Source of the DNA: Armigeres subalbatus
Lineage: Eukaryota > Arthropoda > Insecta > Diptera > Culicidae
Assembly (NCBI RefSeq): GCF_024139115.2
Contig: NW_026943548.1
Location: forward strand, 154,933 to 218,932
Direction of reading: 5' to 3'
DNA length: 64,000 bases
Positions 1 through 10,680 of the stretch are shown piece after piece; positions within the stretch are counted from its first letter, which is position 1, and every line of letters begins with the position of its first letter. The notes beneath the pieces are model-generated. The model was not told the DNA's origin. It saw nothing but the letters and a program-made list of their open reading frames with translations, and did no database searches. The position numbers were made by a program, and so were the translations under genes.

Positions 1-200
1 TGCCTTGCATGCTCTGATATTTCTGAAAATAGCTGCTAAATTGGTAATCATTGTTCGATTCTCGAATATTTCCATAAAAGCAGAAGCTGTGATAGCATAA
101 AACCGAAATTTTCACTAGAAATAATGCAAAATAACGGTATGAAAAGTTAGCAACAGATTGTCTTTTTTTGTTGCTGACAAAAATTTTCGGATCTTGTCAT
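1..200. repeat. RepB fragment (edge of window)
   Basis: This stretch aligns over its whole length with about 7757-7954, inside the complete RepB element at 7601-8080, and inversely with part of 37745-38130. It shares the blocks tgccttgcatgctctgatat, attgttcgattctcgaatat and gttgctgacaaaaattttcg. The window starts inside the element and the right part diverges after about 200. Confidence 0.8.
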
Positions 201-1043
201 TATTAGCAATACGTAACTGAACGAAGCACATCAGCGTGTTGATGCATAAGGTGTTGATGTGACAAGGTATTTTATAGTTCAAATGGTTCAATATTTAAAT
301 ACTCCAGATCGTACATATAGTAGACGGCGCAGTTGTATGGAATAACGCAAACTTCATCCAATCAAGTAAGATCAAGGTTTTTCTTAATCGTTTCTGGTCC
401 TCAATCAACTGTGCAAAATATGAGCTCGATTGGTTGCGTGGGAATGCGTACTTTTTTACATTTTTGCTCTTCAATTATCGTTATTGAGTTTTTTGTCGAT
501 TTGAAGAAAATTAATCAACTTGAATTAGCTCTCTTCTATTAAATTTGGTGGTTCTGACAGGAAACTATTTACGCTTTAATGCGCTTTTAAAACCACTAAC
601 AACAACCAAACGATTGTCTGGAGCTTGCAAGAAAATTTCACTATCTTATTACTCAATGGCTACAGACGCTATCACATCACGACATCACGACGGTCGTTTG
701 GACCGCTACCGACGACATCATTGCTAATAATTTTCGCTGCGAAGAAAATTACAAATAAACTATCGTTTATTATGGTGGTCTTGACAAGATCCTATTTACG
801 CTTCTTGATACGTTTTGTCAACCACTAACTGCAACCAAAGTAGAATATTTCTCTTGCTGCCAACAATGATTTACCACTCGATGATTTACCAAAATGTACA
901 GAAAAATTTCATTTGAGTATTGCTGATGACGTCCATACGATGATTTGCAGGTAAACCTCAGCATACGCCCACGTTGAGGTTAAATTCTCTTGCAGCAACC
1001 ATTTTAATTCATTGAAATACTATTGATTCTATGGTATACAATA
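201..1043. other. Non-coding stretch with a duplicated ~68-bp segment
   Basis: No gene is visible; the short open frames have no recognisable content. About 545-612 and 773-841 are related to each other, both running from tggtggt(t/c) through ctatttacgct to accactaac, offset by about 228 bp. This suggests an old tandem duplication. Confidence 0.5.
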
Positions 1044-1056
1044 CAGGCTATTGTAC

Positions 1057-1350
1057 TTCTTCTTCTTCTTTTTATTGGCATTACATCCCCACACTGGGAC
1101 AGAGCCGCCTCGCTGCTTAGCGTTCATTAAGCACTTCCACAGTTATTAACTGCGAGGTTTCTAAGCCAGGTTACCATTTTTGCATTCGTATATCATGAGG
1201 CTAACACGATGATACTTTTATGCCCAGGGAAGTCGAGACAATTTCCAATCCGAAAATTGCCTAGACCGGCACCGGGAATCGAACCCAGCCACCCTCAGCA
1301 TGGTCTTGCTTTGTAGCCGCGTGTCCTACCGCACGGCTAAGGAGGGCCCC
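1057..1350 (-). mobile_element. tRNA-derived SINE, Feilai-like, copy 1
   Basis: The element is inverted. Its tRNA-like head is at the right end, with a Pol III B box read on the minus strand (gggttcgattcccggtgccg) and an A-box region in tagccgtgcggtaggacacg. Its tail is a simple triplet run (cttcttcttctt on the plus strand). It is flanked by the direct repeat caggctattgtac at 1044-1056 and 1350-1362, a perfect 13-bp target-site duplication, which indicates LINE-mediated and fairly recent insertion. Two other copies lie at 8614-8916 and 33448-33711. The name Feilai is from memory of the Aedes aegypti SINE family; the tRNA-SINE class itself is visible in the sequence. Confidence 0.88.
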
Positions 1351-1702
1351 AGGCTATTGTACATCTAATGTAGATTTGGAAAAGTTGAAAAACACCTCTA
1401 TTGTAACGCACGACAAATTTTAAATGTTACCAATACATTTAATTGTATTTTAATTGTTTGCTTATGTTAATAAAAAACGGAACACAATTTTGAAATAATT
1501 CTTTTCGGTGGATCAAAAAATCAGTTGTAAAAATATAAATAATTTGATTATTGAAATATTTATCATTTCGAAATAAAAATTGAAATCAATTAAATAACAA
1601 TAGCTTTCAGTTGTTGTTTTGCTCTCGTCGCGCGCGGATGTGTAGCAGCTAGATTGTTTTCGGACTGTGATAAAGACTGGCACTGCGATTAGAACGTGCG
1701 AA

Positions 1703-3211
1703 ATGATTGTCAATACAGTCCAATTTCATTTTCCGCCAAACGCTCCCCGTCCGACATGGGTGGAGATTGCTGGATTTTTAAGACAATTGGATACCGATGT
1801 ATCGCTTATGGAGACGGTATACAAAACAGCACTGGATCGATCGCTGTTTGTGAAGTTTGTATCCATTGACGCGATGCAAGACTCGTTAAGGAAGAATACG
1901 GAACCGCGAAATTTCAGATATGCCAGTGGAATGTCTGTGGAAGTCAACATGACGGTTGCCGGTACCAATATACAATATATCAGAGTGTTTGATTTGCCAC
2001 CAGAATTACCGGATAACGTCTTAAAACAGCGGCTTACGGAGTATGGAGAAGTTGATCGGGTGGTTCGGGAAAAATTTCCGCCAAACATTGGCCTGGATCA
2101 TTTGTACACCGGTGTGAGAGGTGTGTATATCGATGTGAAGAAGGAAATTCCTCCTACACTCGAAGTGTCGAACTGGAAGGGAATGGTGTTCTACCAGGAT
2201 TTGCGGAACAAATGCTTTCTGTGTCGAGCTGAAGGTCATCGGAAGGATGCTTGTCCACAAAGGAATAAAGTGAGTCAGCAAAAGGAACTAAGGGGACTAA
2301 GACAAGGTGATGGACTTTCGTGCCTGTTGTTCAACATTGCGCTAGAAGGTGTCATGCTGAGAGCCGGGTGTAACAGCCGGGGTACGATTTTCAACAGATC
2401 CAGTCAATTTATTTGCTTCGCGGATGACATGGACATTGTCGGCCGAGCATTTGCAAAGGTGGCAGAACTGTACACCCGCCTGAAACGTGAAGCAACAAAA
2501 GTTGGATTGGTGGTGAATGCGTCAAAGACAAAGTACATGCTTGTGGGCGGAACCGAGCGCGAGAGGGTCCGCCTGGGAAGCAGTGTTACGATAGACGGGG
2601 ATACCTTCGAGGTGGTCGAGGAATTCGTATACCTCGGATCCTTGCTGACGGCTGACAACAACGTTAGTCGTGAAATACGAAGGGGCATCATCTGTGGAAG
2701 TCGGGCCTACTACGGGCTCCAGAAGAAACTGCGGTCGAAAAAGATTCGCCACCGCACCAAATGTGTCATGTACAAGGCCCTTATAAGACCGGTTGACCTC
2801 TACGGACATGAAACATGGACAATGCTCGAGGAGGACTTGCAAGCACTCGGAGTATTCGAGAGACGGGTGCTTAGGACCATCTTTGGCGGTGTGCAAGAAG
2901 ACGGTGTGTGGCGGCGAAGAATGAACCATGAGCTCGCCCAACTCTACGGCGAACCCAGTATCCAGAAGGTAGCTAAAGCCGGAAGGGTACGAAGGGCAGG
3001 ACATGTTGCAAGAATGCCGGACAGCAACCCTGCAAAGATGGTGTTCGCTTCCGACTCGGCAGGTACGAGACGGCGTGGAGCGCAGCGAGCGAGATGGACA
3101 GACCAGGTGCAAAACGACTTGGCTAGCGTGGGGCGTATCCGAGGATGGAGAGATGCAGCATCGAACCGTGCATTGTGGCGTCAAATTGTTGATTCAGTGT
3201 TATCTGTTTAG
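1703..3211 (+). pseudogene. Non-LTR retrotransposon: gag-like ORF1 fused in frame to the C-terminal half of a reverse transcriptase
   Basis: An open frame of about 502 codons from the first ATG at 1703 to the TAG at 3209-3211. Residues 1 to about 190 resemble a LINE ORF1 gag and end in a CCHC zinc knuckle (CFLCRAEGHRKDAC, CX2CX4HX4C, around 2213-2254). About 15 residues later the frame enters RT at motif B (GLRQGDGLSCLLFNIALE) and the catalytic FADD box (FADDMDIVGR, about 2418). It then runs through a thumb-like region (YLGSLLTADNNVSREIRRGI) to a C-terminal domain (RRVLRTIFGGV, then a GHVARM block). The endonuclease and the RT fingers are missing, so it cannot be an active element. The C-terminal layout is like RTE/BovB-type proteins, but I do not assign a clade. 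A related decayed copy at 42975-44470 keeps parts of the endonuclease. It is either an internal deletion that happened to stay in frame or a chimera of two elements. Confidence 0.85.
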
Positions 3212-3689
3212 ATGTTAACTAAATAAATGAATGAAGACAATATAATATTATATTATCTATGTGCTACTGAAATTCAATTTTAATTTAATAAAAATAATAA
3301 TTAAAATTAAATTAAAACCAAACTAAAATTCAATTAGGATTTATTGTTATTATTGTTATATCATTGAAATTCATTTAAATTTTATTTATTCTCAATAAAA
3401 AATCAGTTTAAAATAATTCAAAATTTAATTAGAGATAAGTGAAAAATTAATTAAAATACCTTTAAGACTAAATTTAAGTTATATTAAAATTATGCTAATA
3501 TAAACATATAAAAAAATGTTAAGGTGTTTTTGATATCAAAATTAAATTAAATTGAATATTTTCCATGTATCAATAAAATAAATTGTAGAACATAAAATGG
3601 TATTGTATTTCTATTGTAGTATTGGAGGGAAATTAATTATAAATCTTATTGTATTTCTGTAGTAAAAAAATAGGAAAAAGTATGAGGAA
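3212..3689. other. AT-rich DNA 3' of the LINE
   Basis: Directly after the stop comes taaataaatgaatgaag, which may be the LINE tail. After that is very AT-rich sequence with many 'aattaaatt' runs. No gene is visible. Confidence 0.5.
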
Positions 3690-4376
3690 TAGGGTGTCCA
3701 AAAAAAAACGATGTTCGAAAAGTCATGGTGCTCAACCCTGGAATGAAAGATTTACCTGTCTGGATTTTTGTAGAACAAACCGATTTTCTTAAAAATCGTT
3801 TATAAGTCGCGCCAGTTCGATTTTCGAAAAATGAGCATTTTTTAGGTAAGTAATTAAATATTGGGTCATTTTACAATTTTTTTGGGGTCACCCAATCGTT
3901 TTATATTTTTATATTTTTCTGTGGATTTTCGCCTATATTCTCCATGAATTAGTTTTTTGTTTTATGCGATTTTACAGCCTGCAGAATTTTTTGAATATCG
4001 AAAAATCACATTTTTATGACTAATTTCCGAAGTTACTTGATCCTCATACAAAAAATATTTTTTTCTCATTCATAACAATTTACGCACTACAAAGAACTGT
4101 TTATAAGGAATATTTTCATAAAACAAGATCTAAGAAATGTTGTTCTGGGACTGAGATATTGCAGCTTTAGTAAATAGTCTAAAAGTATACAAATTCGGTA
4201 CTTTTTCTTTACATGTTATAATTACATCAAGATTGCACCAATATTTTAATTTGAATTAAAAACAACTCAAAAGCAAATAATTGGGAATATTTTCTAGGTT
4301 ACATAGCTTTTCTTTCCGATGGAGTTGGTTACCTGAATTACAGAATTTGGTCGGAGTATATGAGGAGCCAGTTACG
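3690..4376 (+). repeat. RepA dispersed repeat, near-complete copy
   Basis: A ~690-bp repeat from gggtgtccaaaaaaaa to ggagtatatgaggagcca. Matching parts are at 9815-9968 with 10512-10552, 16382-16500, 17690-17757, 48118-48252, and inverted at 18366-19083. It has no coding content, and I see no terminal inverted repeats at its ends, so its class is unknown. This copy and the inverted one are the only two that show its full length. Confidence 0.8.
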
Positions 4377-4681
4377 AATATCGCGTTTTTCTCCGATATT
4401 GATGTCAAATAAATCTTCAAGCCCGGACTAAAATTTTTAAATTTTCTTCTGCTTATTTGTTGTACGGTTACCTTTATCGGTTACCTCTACCGTTATCGGT
4501 ACGGTTATCTTTTCGGATATTGTGCCATGCATTTACCACTTTTTTTTTATTTCCTGGTCGCATTATTTCTCTCCCGATCTTCGTATCCAGCTTCTTTCCA
4601 TATTCCTACAAGCTCTTCAATCACTGCTTTGAGCCTTTTTTGGGATGTACAGTTCAGCACCTTGAAACCAGAGCGTTAATG
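4377..4681. other. No feature recognised
   Basis: AT-rich sequence with a short purine/pyrimidine-biased stretch (gttacctttatcggttacct, repeated imperfectly near 4460-4510). No gene or mobile element is recognised. Confidence 0.4.
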
Positions 4682-5275
4682 AATAAAGCTTCCAATGAAT
4701 GATTAAATTTGTTATGATTAAATCATTCAATTCTATGATTAAAGATTATGAATAATGATTTATTCGTTTTTGACAATGATTAATGATTATGATTAACGAT
4801 TAAATTAATTTTTGACAATGATTAACGATTATGATTAATGAATAAAAGGTTTGGAGTATGATTAACGATTATCAATCATGATTAAATGTTGACACAATAT
4901 GTGTATGATTAATGATTAACGATCGATATGATTAATGATTGATGATTATGAATAATCAAATTGAATGATTTGCATAGTGATCAAAAAGCAAGTAACTTTT
5001 TTTCAAATTGGTTTATTAAAAGGTATAGAAATTATATGATTATGATTAAAGATTATTGAATAAAAGCGATGTATGCAATGATGAAAATTGATGATTAATG
5101 AATAAACTCAAAACAGTTATGAATATGATTAGTGATTAATGATTAAATTTAAAATTCTATGATTAACGATTAGTGATTAATGATTAAATCGTATTTTTTG
5201 TATGATTATGATTAATGAATAATGATTAAATAACCCATTATTCATTAATCATGATTAAATCTATGATTAATCACT
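4682..5275. repeat. Degenerate heptamer array (ATGATTA)n
   Basis: Almost 600 bp built from variants of atgatta (atgattaatgattaacgatt and similar), with frequent one-base changes. This is a simple-sequence array that has diverged in place. Confidence 0.85.
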
Positions 5276-5419
5276 AATGCTCTGCTTGAAACTACTGTTT
5301 CTTGAATCGTCAACAATCAATAGCCAGGCCAGACCAGAACACAAGAGACTCTCCGGCAATCCCAGGGTGGGCTAACTAGTGGGTAATCAAGGGTTTTTCG
5401 CGGTAAACAAAAACTAACA

Positions 5420-6125
5420 ACACAGAACTTTCATTTTTCTTGTATAATTTTATTTTTCCTATTTGTGATGTGTGTGTGTTGTTCTGTGTAATCAAATTGT
5501 GTGTTAATTTGTTAAGTGTATCCTAATTTCATCGATCGTACCGGTACATACCGCTGCTGCTGTTGATGACGGGGCTGAAATAGCCGCCACAGCGACTCCA
5601 GTCCAACTGTGCGGCCAGAAATCTCGCCAGAATAGCGAGGCGAGCGGTAAACGGACAATCTTTGTCCGACGGGGCCAGCGGGTGTTGCTGGACGATGGTG
5701 GGCAGGCGTCCCTCGTAGGCGCGATCGGCCGGCCGTGGCTTAGCAACCTTGAACGGCCGAGAGGGGAAATCTCCTTTTCGGTTAGGGCCTACGGCCCGAG
5801 ATAAAGGTCATCCTTTGAGGATTCACGATCTTTTACGATTAGGCGCGGAAGCCGATTGGCTTCGCGGGCCGAGCCGTGTGCTGAGCGGAATCTACCACAA
5901 AAGGTAGAGGAAGAGACAAAAGAGGTCCTAAAGGACCGATTGGTATTAAAACCGGGTTTTCCAGTGCACAGCGTCGAATTACCTGAACAGGTTTCCCCAA
6001 TAATAAAATCTAGCTCCTGCTACGAAGGGGCTGTATCAACTGCACTTTTTAAAAAACACTTCTTCAGCACACGGACGCCTGATATTAAAGAGGCCGAATT
6101 TGGGCAATGGCTCCTCTTTTAAAAG
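5420..6125. other. GC-richer unrecognised stretch with two short open frames
   Basis: In AT-rich surroundings, 5540-5900 is clearly GC-richer. On the plus strand a frame without an ATG runs from about 5505 to 5795, with segments such as VQLCGQKSRQNSEASGKRT and FVRRGQRVLLDDGG, and ends at TAA. About 55 bp later a second frame at 5856-6122 (GTG or TTG start only) carries an acidic/basic stretch (QKVEEETKEVLKDRLVL). The minus strand is also open at 5504-5746. I do not recognise either product. It could be a remnant of a retroelement 5' region or of a gene exon. Confidence 0.3.
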
Positions 6126-6620
6126 AAATTCCCTCCATATTTCCCGCAATTTTGCATGTCATTTTTATCCAAGCTTGATGCCATGTTGGATGTTTTATAG
6201 CACTCTCATATAATTACAGCAGTACCAAACCCTAACGCTTCTGTGGTAGCTCTGCAGCTCTGCACGAGAAACGTGAAGGCTCCGACAAAACAACATAAAT
6301 ACAAAACAATAATCTACAATTTGTAACCAAACGGTTTCAACCTCGCGTTAATATCGATGGAAACAGATTATCTCCAACTTTGTTGAAAGCCAATTTCTTG
6401 GAAGCCGGTGTTTGGGCAAACCAGTAATTTTATCAGCTCGTGGAGGTCCAATACACTTAACCCTCTTTTAACGGCTGTTTTTTATACGTCACTTCGTTTT
6501 GAGGCCTCCTTTTAACGGCACGTGACGTAAAAAGAATTTGAAACATTATAGACATCCAAAAGTAAGCCTATAAGAAGACACTCTTAGAAACCCAAAGAAA
6601 TAAGTAGATGCGATGTGTAT
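6126..6620. other. Non-coding; imperfect palindrome at about 6461-6535
   Basis: No gene is seen. Near 6461-6535 there are two copies of cctcttttaacggc / cctccttttaacggcacg around tacgtcacttcg and gtgacgta. This gives a partly palindromic structure with TGACGT(A/C) half sites. Confidence 0.3.
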
Positions 6621-6624
6621 TCAT

Positions 6625-7195
6625 CATTTGGCTTGTTTCATTCCAGGTCATCCAAGAATTTTCTGGAGTCTACACGCGTTACCCGTTACGGATATATTAA
6701 ACCGAATTCCGTTCCAGATCATCCAAGAATTCCCTGGAGTATAAGTCTTGAGGTCTACCCGCGTAACCGAAGGGCTGTTATCTCTTTTTATATGATTCAT
6801 GCCCTATATGATCTATCAAACCAAACTCAATATGCTTTAAGCAGCCGTTCCTCTCCAGGTTATCCAAGAATTCTCTAGATTCCTCAGCCGCGATTTCATC
6901 TCAAATATGTCCTCCGAGTATTTGTCTTTCACTTGCCTCTCAAATGTAGGCATATGAGTTATTCTGAGATCTCCAAATTGTCCACATTGGAGTTTGAATC
7001 AAATGGTCTGGCGAATCAACCAAGGCCTTCATGATGTCTCAAGCCGCGGTATAAACCCAATTATGTCCTCCGAGTATTTTCCTTTCACTAGCATCTCAAA
7101 TCCAGACATATGAGATGTAGTAAGATCTCCGAATCGTCCTGGAGTTTGAATCAACCAAGGCCTTCGTGATGTCCCCAGTCGCGGTAATAACCCGA
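6625..7195. repeat. Two families of short tandem duplications
   Basis: From 6640 to 6890 the block 'ccaggtcatccaagaattctctggag' recurs three times in variants (about 6643, 6714, 6855). From about 6908 to 7195 a ~159-bp unit is repeated twice: tcctccgagtatttgtcttt at 6908 and tcctccgagtattttccttt at 7067. Both copies end in 'caaccaaggccttc(a/g)tgatgtc(t/c)c'. No coding role is visible. Confidence 0.65.
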
Positions 7196-7600
7196 GCGGC
7201 TCAAGTCAGACAAGAATAGTCTTAGCAATTTGATTTTGACTAAATCCGTCTTCAGTGTCTCGTACTCGACTCGACTAAATATGTCCATGAGCTCGGCGTA
7301 CATGATTGGGTACTGGTTGCATAGCTCCAGACGAGGTTGATTTGGTAGACCACTTGATTCACACTGCAAAACAATTGAGATGACTTAGAACATCGCATCT
7401 TCATGTACAAAATATGTGCATGAGCTCTGAAGACGCGCACTAGAAAACTGAGGACTATTTGTCTCCACTCCAGGTCAATTTGGGCCTAGAATATCGCATC
7501 TCATGTATAAAATCAGAAGGGTTATATGCAAGATACGACCGCCCGACGTAAACTACGTAAAACAGATTGTCAGATAATTAATTTGCTTATTGCTTTTTTC
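7196..7600. other. Non-coding; holds a repeat segment shared inversely with 15909-15966
   Basis: aatcagaagggttatatgca at about 7508, followed by cgtaaactacgtaa, matches the reverse complement of 15909-15966. The stretch gtcttcagtgtctcgtactc near 7250 looks like a dispersed mosquito repeat. No gene is seen. Confidence 0.45.
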
Positions 7601-8080
7601 TTCACCTCCGCTTAACTCTCTGCTTATCCATACGCAGGGAATCAATATTTGACCAACGCCTAATAATATACTCTTTGTCACCAACAGAGTTTGTTACTGA
7701 CAAACGCACCTAGCGACAAACCTTTATCAGAACCCGAGCACAATATGACAAGAATCATTTGCCTTGCATGCTCTGATATTTCCGAAAATACGATACTAAT
7801 TTTGTAATTATTGTTCGATTCTCGAATATTTCCATAAAAGCAGAAACTATGATAGCATATAACCGAAATTTTCTCTAGAAATAATGCAAAACAGCGGGAT
7901 GAAAAGTTAGCAACATTGTCTTCTGTTTTGTTGCTGACAAAAATTTTCGGATCAAAAACAAAAACAAAGCTTTGTCGGTGGTTCTCTTTTGTCGCTTGTT
8001 TCGCAGGCGCATTCCAAAAAAAAAAAACGATTCCCTGTCCATACACTTAAACCTGGTTTAAGCACTAAGCGGAGGTGAAG
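7601..8080. mobile_element. RepB, complete non-autonomous element with terminal inverted repeats
   Basis: The left end cttcacctccgcttaac pairs with the right end taagcggaggtgaag. Further in, atccatacgcagggaatc pairs with gattccctgtccatac. The interior is shared with 1-200 (direct) and 37745-38130 (inverted). A 122-codon open frame on the minus strand covers 7678-8046 but has no recognisable domain and is broken in the other copies, so I treat it as chance. Inverted ends with no coding capacity make this a MITE-like element of about 480 bp. Confidence 0.75.
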
Positions 8081-8097
8081 AAATTGGCCCTTATGGA

Positions 8098-8493
8098 ACG
8101 TACACACGGTCAAGCAGTTTGACCAACATTGACTCCACCTCTCGTTTATTCAAACATCCATCAAGTTTTACCAACAGCGGCACGAACAATCAATTTATTC
8201 GACCAACAATATCACACACGAACGACCGAAGCGCCAACTTGAGCACCAACCATCAAAAAATATATGGGGGTTTGTGCAACTTCACTACAAATGCTCAAAC
8301 ATGTTCGGCAAACCTTAACTCCACTCCCGACAACTCAAACCAAAATCAAACCGTTTTAATTTTTTCCAACCGAGCCGCCAACTGTCAAATGGTTGTTCGA
8401 ACAACTTTACACACGTTCAAACAAAGCAGCAACCGAAGCGTTTTCTTGGGGGCGGAGTCAATGTTCGTCAAACTGCTTGACTGGTGTGTACAT
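8098..8493. mobile_element. MITE with ~45-bp terminal inverted repeats
   Basis: The left end cgtacacacggtcaagcagt followed by ttgaccaacattgactcc is the near-exact complement of the right end ggagtcaatgttcgtcaa followed by actgcttgactggtgtgtac. The interior is A/C-rich (caaccaa- and caaactc-like motifs) and non-coding. It lies about 18 bp from the end of RepB. Confidence 0.85.
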
Positions 8494-8613
8494 TGCATTA
8501 GAGTGATTGAAATTTTGACTTTTGATTTTTGATTAACCTCCTAAATTTTTAACTGAATTGGTTGTTATTTAACTGAGTACGAGCAGTTTGAACACTTGCA
8601 AGGTCCCTCCTTC

Positions 8614-8916
8614 ATCATCATCTTCTTCTTCTTATTGGCATTACATCCCCCACTGGGACATTGCCGCCTCGCTGCTTAGTGTTCATTTAGCACTTCCGCA
8701 GTTGTTAACCGCGAGGTTTCTAAGCCAAGTTACCATTTTTGCATTCGTATATCATGAGGCTAACACGATGATACTTTCATGCCCAGGGAAGTCGAGATAA
8801 TTTTCAAGCTAAAAATTATCTCGACCGGCTTCGGGAATCGAACCCAGCCACCCTCAGCATGGTCTCGCTTTATAGCCGCGCATCTTACCGCTAGGCTGAA
8901 GAGGACCCTTCCTTTG
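8614..8916 (-). mobile_element. tRNA-derived SINE, Feilai-like, copy 2
   Basis: Same structure and orientation as copy 1: triplet tail (cttcttcttcttattggcat) on the left, B box in the complement of gggaatcgaacccagccacc on the right. A probable target duplication ccctccttcatc flanks it (about 8602-8613 and 8920-8931). The body is changed by point changes such as taatttt for caatttc. Confidence 0.85.
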
Positions 8917-9059
8917 CCCCTCCTTCATCTTAATAAGTACAAAAGAAAGCTATTGAAAAGGCTTTTAACGGCATGTAATATCAGATCTTTGTGTGGTAAA
9001 CTTTGTACAAAATTTGAAATTAAACAAAAATGCTAAACATTTTGATGTTTCGCGTTATT

Positions 9060-9245
9060 TTAGAAGGTTTGATCAGGGTTGTTAACGTTAGTCAACGATT
9101 AACGCCGTTTCGTTAATTCGTTGACGTTAATATCAACGACAAACGATTTTTCCGTTAATTTCTATTGAACGTTTATCAACGGTAACGGTAACGCTCTCCG
9201 TTGATTTAACGTTAACGATCGCGTTATTTTCCACGTTAATGGTCT
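9060..9245. repeat. Low-complexity stretch of GTTAACG-type motifs
   Basis: Many overlapping copies of gttaacg, cgttaa and caacg on both strands (for example gatttaacgttaacgatcgc). The motif is self-complementary, so the stretch is rich in small palindromes. No gene is seen. Confidence 0.6.
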
Positions 9246-9749
9246 GCTTTATCGGAGTACAATTTTCTAAGCAAAACAACGGGTTTGACAAATTATGTTC
9301 TATCAAGGCATTGATAAGTGTGTTGGCCATAAGGTGGCCAAATTGGCCATAAGATACTTTGACATAGGAAAGACGAATTGTGCCCAAAGCCGTGATTATG
9401 CTGGGGTCGCTTATTACACGGTTTGCTTTTGCTTGTTTTTGGAGTTTGGATTTGTGTTGAGCATTAAGCAAACTTCACGAAAAAATCCTCAAAAACTCAG
9501 ATGGTATTAAAAAAGTTGTTGAAATTGAGGCAGAATGAGAAAATGATGAAATTCATCCGCGTATAAGGCGACCCCAGTGTACTTCGATATTTATTATCAT
9601 TCACAGAATTATGGCAGAATTGACACAACAGAAAAATAATATGGGGAGCTCATCACTCGAAATGAAACACACAGTTGGACAAATAGAAACAGATTATAAA
9701 TGATTTGCGAACAGATTTGCATTTGAGAAAAACATTACATTCGTCAGAA

Positions 9750-9968
9750 AAATATTTTAAGCTCTTTTCAGTGGAATGTTTTCAACCGTCTAAGACGAGT
9801 TAAGCACTCTCCATTAGGGTGTCCCAAAAAAAATCGATGTTCGAAAAGTCATGGTGCTCAACCCTGAAATGAAAGATATACCTGTCTGGATAATTTTTGT
9901 AGAACAAACCGAATTTCTAAAAAAATCGTTTAGAGGTCGCGCCAGATCGATTTTTGAAAAATGAGCTT
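9750..9968 (+). repeat. RepA, left part, with its flank
   Basis: gtgtcccaaaaaaaatcgat through gaaaaatgagc matches 3690-3835. The flank before it (aatattttaagctcttttca to ccgtctaagacga, about 9750-9800) recurs before RepA at 47948-47998, so the repeat family extends leftwards. The copy is cut by a MITE and resumes at 10512. Confidence 0.75.
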
Positions 9969-10511
9969 TTTGCCTTTCTCGTATACTAAGTATACGTAAA
10001 GGCTATAAGATCACTCCAAAACCAAACTTTTGATAGAAGGCTCGGAGACCCATAGTTTTATATACCAATCGACTCAGCTCGACGAATTGAGGTGATGTCT
10101 GTTTGTGTGTATGTATGTATGTGTGTGTGTGTATGTGTGTATGTGTACAAATTTTGTAGACACACTTTTTGGAACTTAGCATTACCCGATTTACTCGCAA
10201 CAAGTTGCATTCGGCGGGGAATGCGGTCCCATTGTTTGCTATTGAAAACTGGCCTAATCGGACATTGCATTTAGGAATTATTGAAAAATCATTGATTTTT
10301 CCCAAGGGTCCCCCCTTGGAAAAAAAATTTCAAAATCAAAAAAATTTTTTTTTTTTCAAGAATGGTGGGAATGCATAGTAATTAATGCAAAAACATGCTA
10401 AATGATAGAAAATATGTGATCTATTCCCCTAAAGTGCTCTTTTGACCTTTCCTATGTGATTTTTTAAGTACATTTTACGATGCACGAGAAAGGCATCATC
10501 GCCGCTAGGTG
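9969..10511. mobile_element. MITE inserted in RepA, ends TGCCTTTCTCGT / ACGAGAAAGGCA
   Basis: The left end ttgcctttctcgtatacta pairs with acgagaaaggca near 10483-10494, followed by the motif ccgctaggtggattattctg before RepA resumes. The interior has a (GT)n run at 10092-10146 (gtgtgtatgtatgtatgtgt). There is no coding content. RepA sequence on both sides is continuous when the MITE is removed. Confidence 0.75.
10092..10146. repeat. (GT)n/(GTAT)n microsatellite
   Basis: A run of tgtgtgtatgtatgtatgtg-type sequence inside the MITE at 9969-10511. Confidence 0.85.
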
Positions 10512-10552
10512 GATTATTCTGGGTTTTTTAGGTAAAAAATCAAATATTGGGT

Positions 10553-10680
10553 CCTTTGGGGCCATCCAGAAACCACGTGGTCATATTTTTGAAGATTTTT
10601 AACCCCCCCTCCCCCCATGTGGCTTATCGTGGTCATTTGGCAGACCCCCCCTCCCCCCCTTTGACCACGTGGTTTTTTTC
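10553..10680. mobile_element. Short palindromic C-rich MITE, copy 1
   Basis: Left end ggggccatccagaaaccacg; right part tttgaccacgtggtttttt. Between them lie two C-runs (aaccccccctcccccc) around atgtggcttatcgtggtcat. The same element is at about 16265-16381. In both places it sits at the same point of RepA, after gggtccttt. Confidence 0.7.

Noticed and set aside
1280..1345. True tRNA genes in the SINE heads (also 8830-8900 and 33620-33705)
   Set aside because: B boxes are present but the sequence does not close into a clover leaf and is part of a dispersed SINE.
2522..3184. 220-codon minus-strand frame
   Set aside because: It is the complement of the LINE reverse-transcriptase frame.
7678..8046. 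122-codon minus-strand frame in RepB
   Set aside because: Not kept in the other RepB copies and without domain; the element has MITE-like structure.
10003..10305. Frames with T-H repeats around 10090-10150
   Set aside because: Produced by the (GT)n microsatellite.
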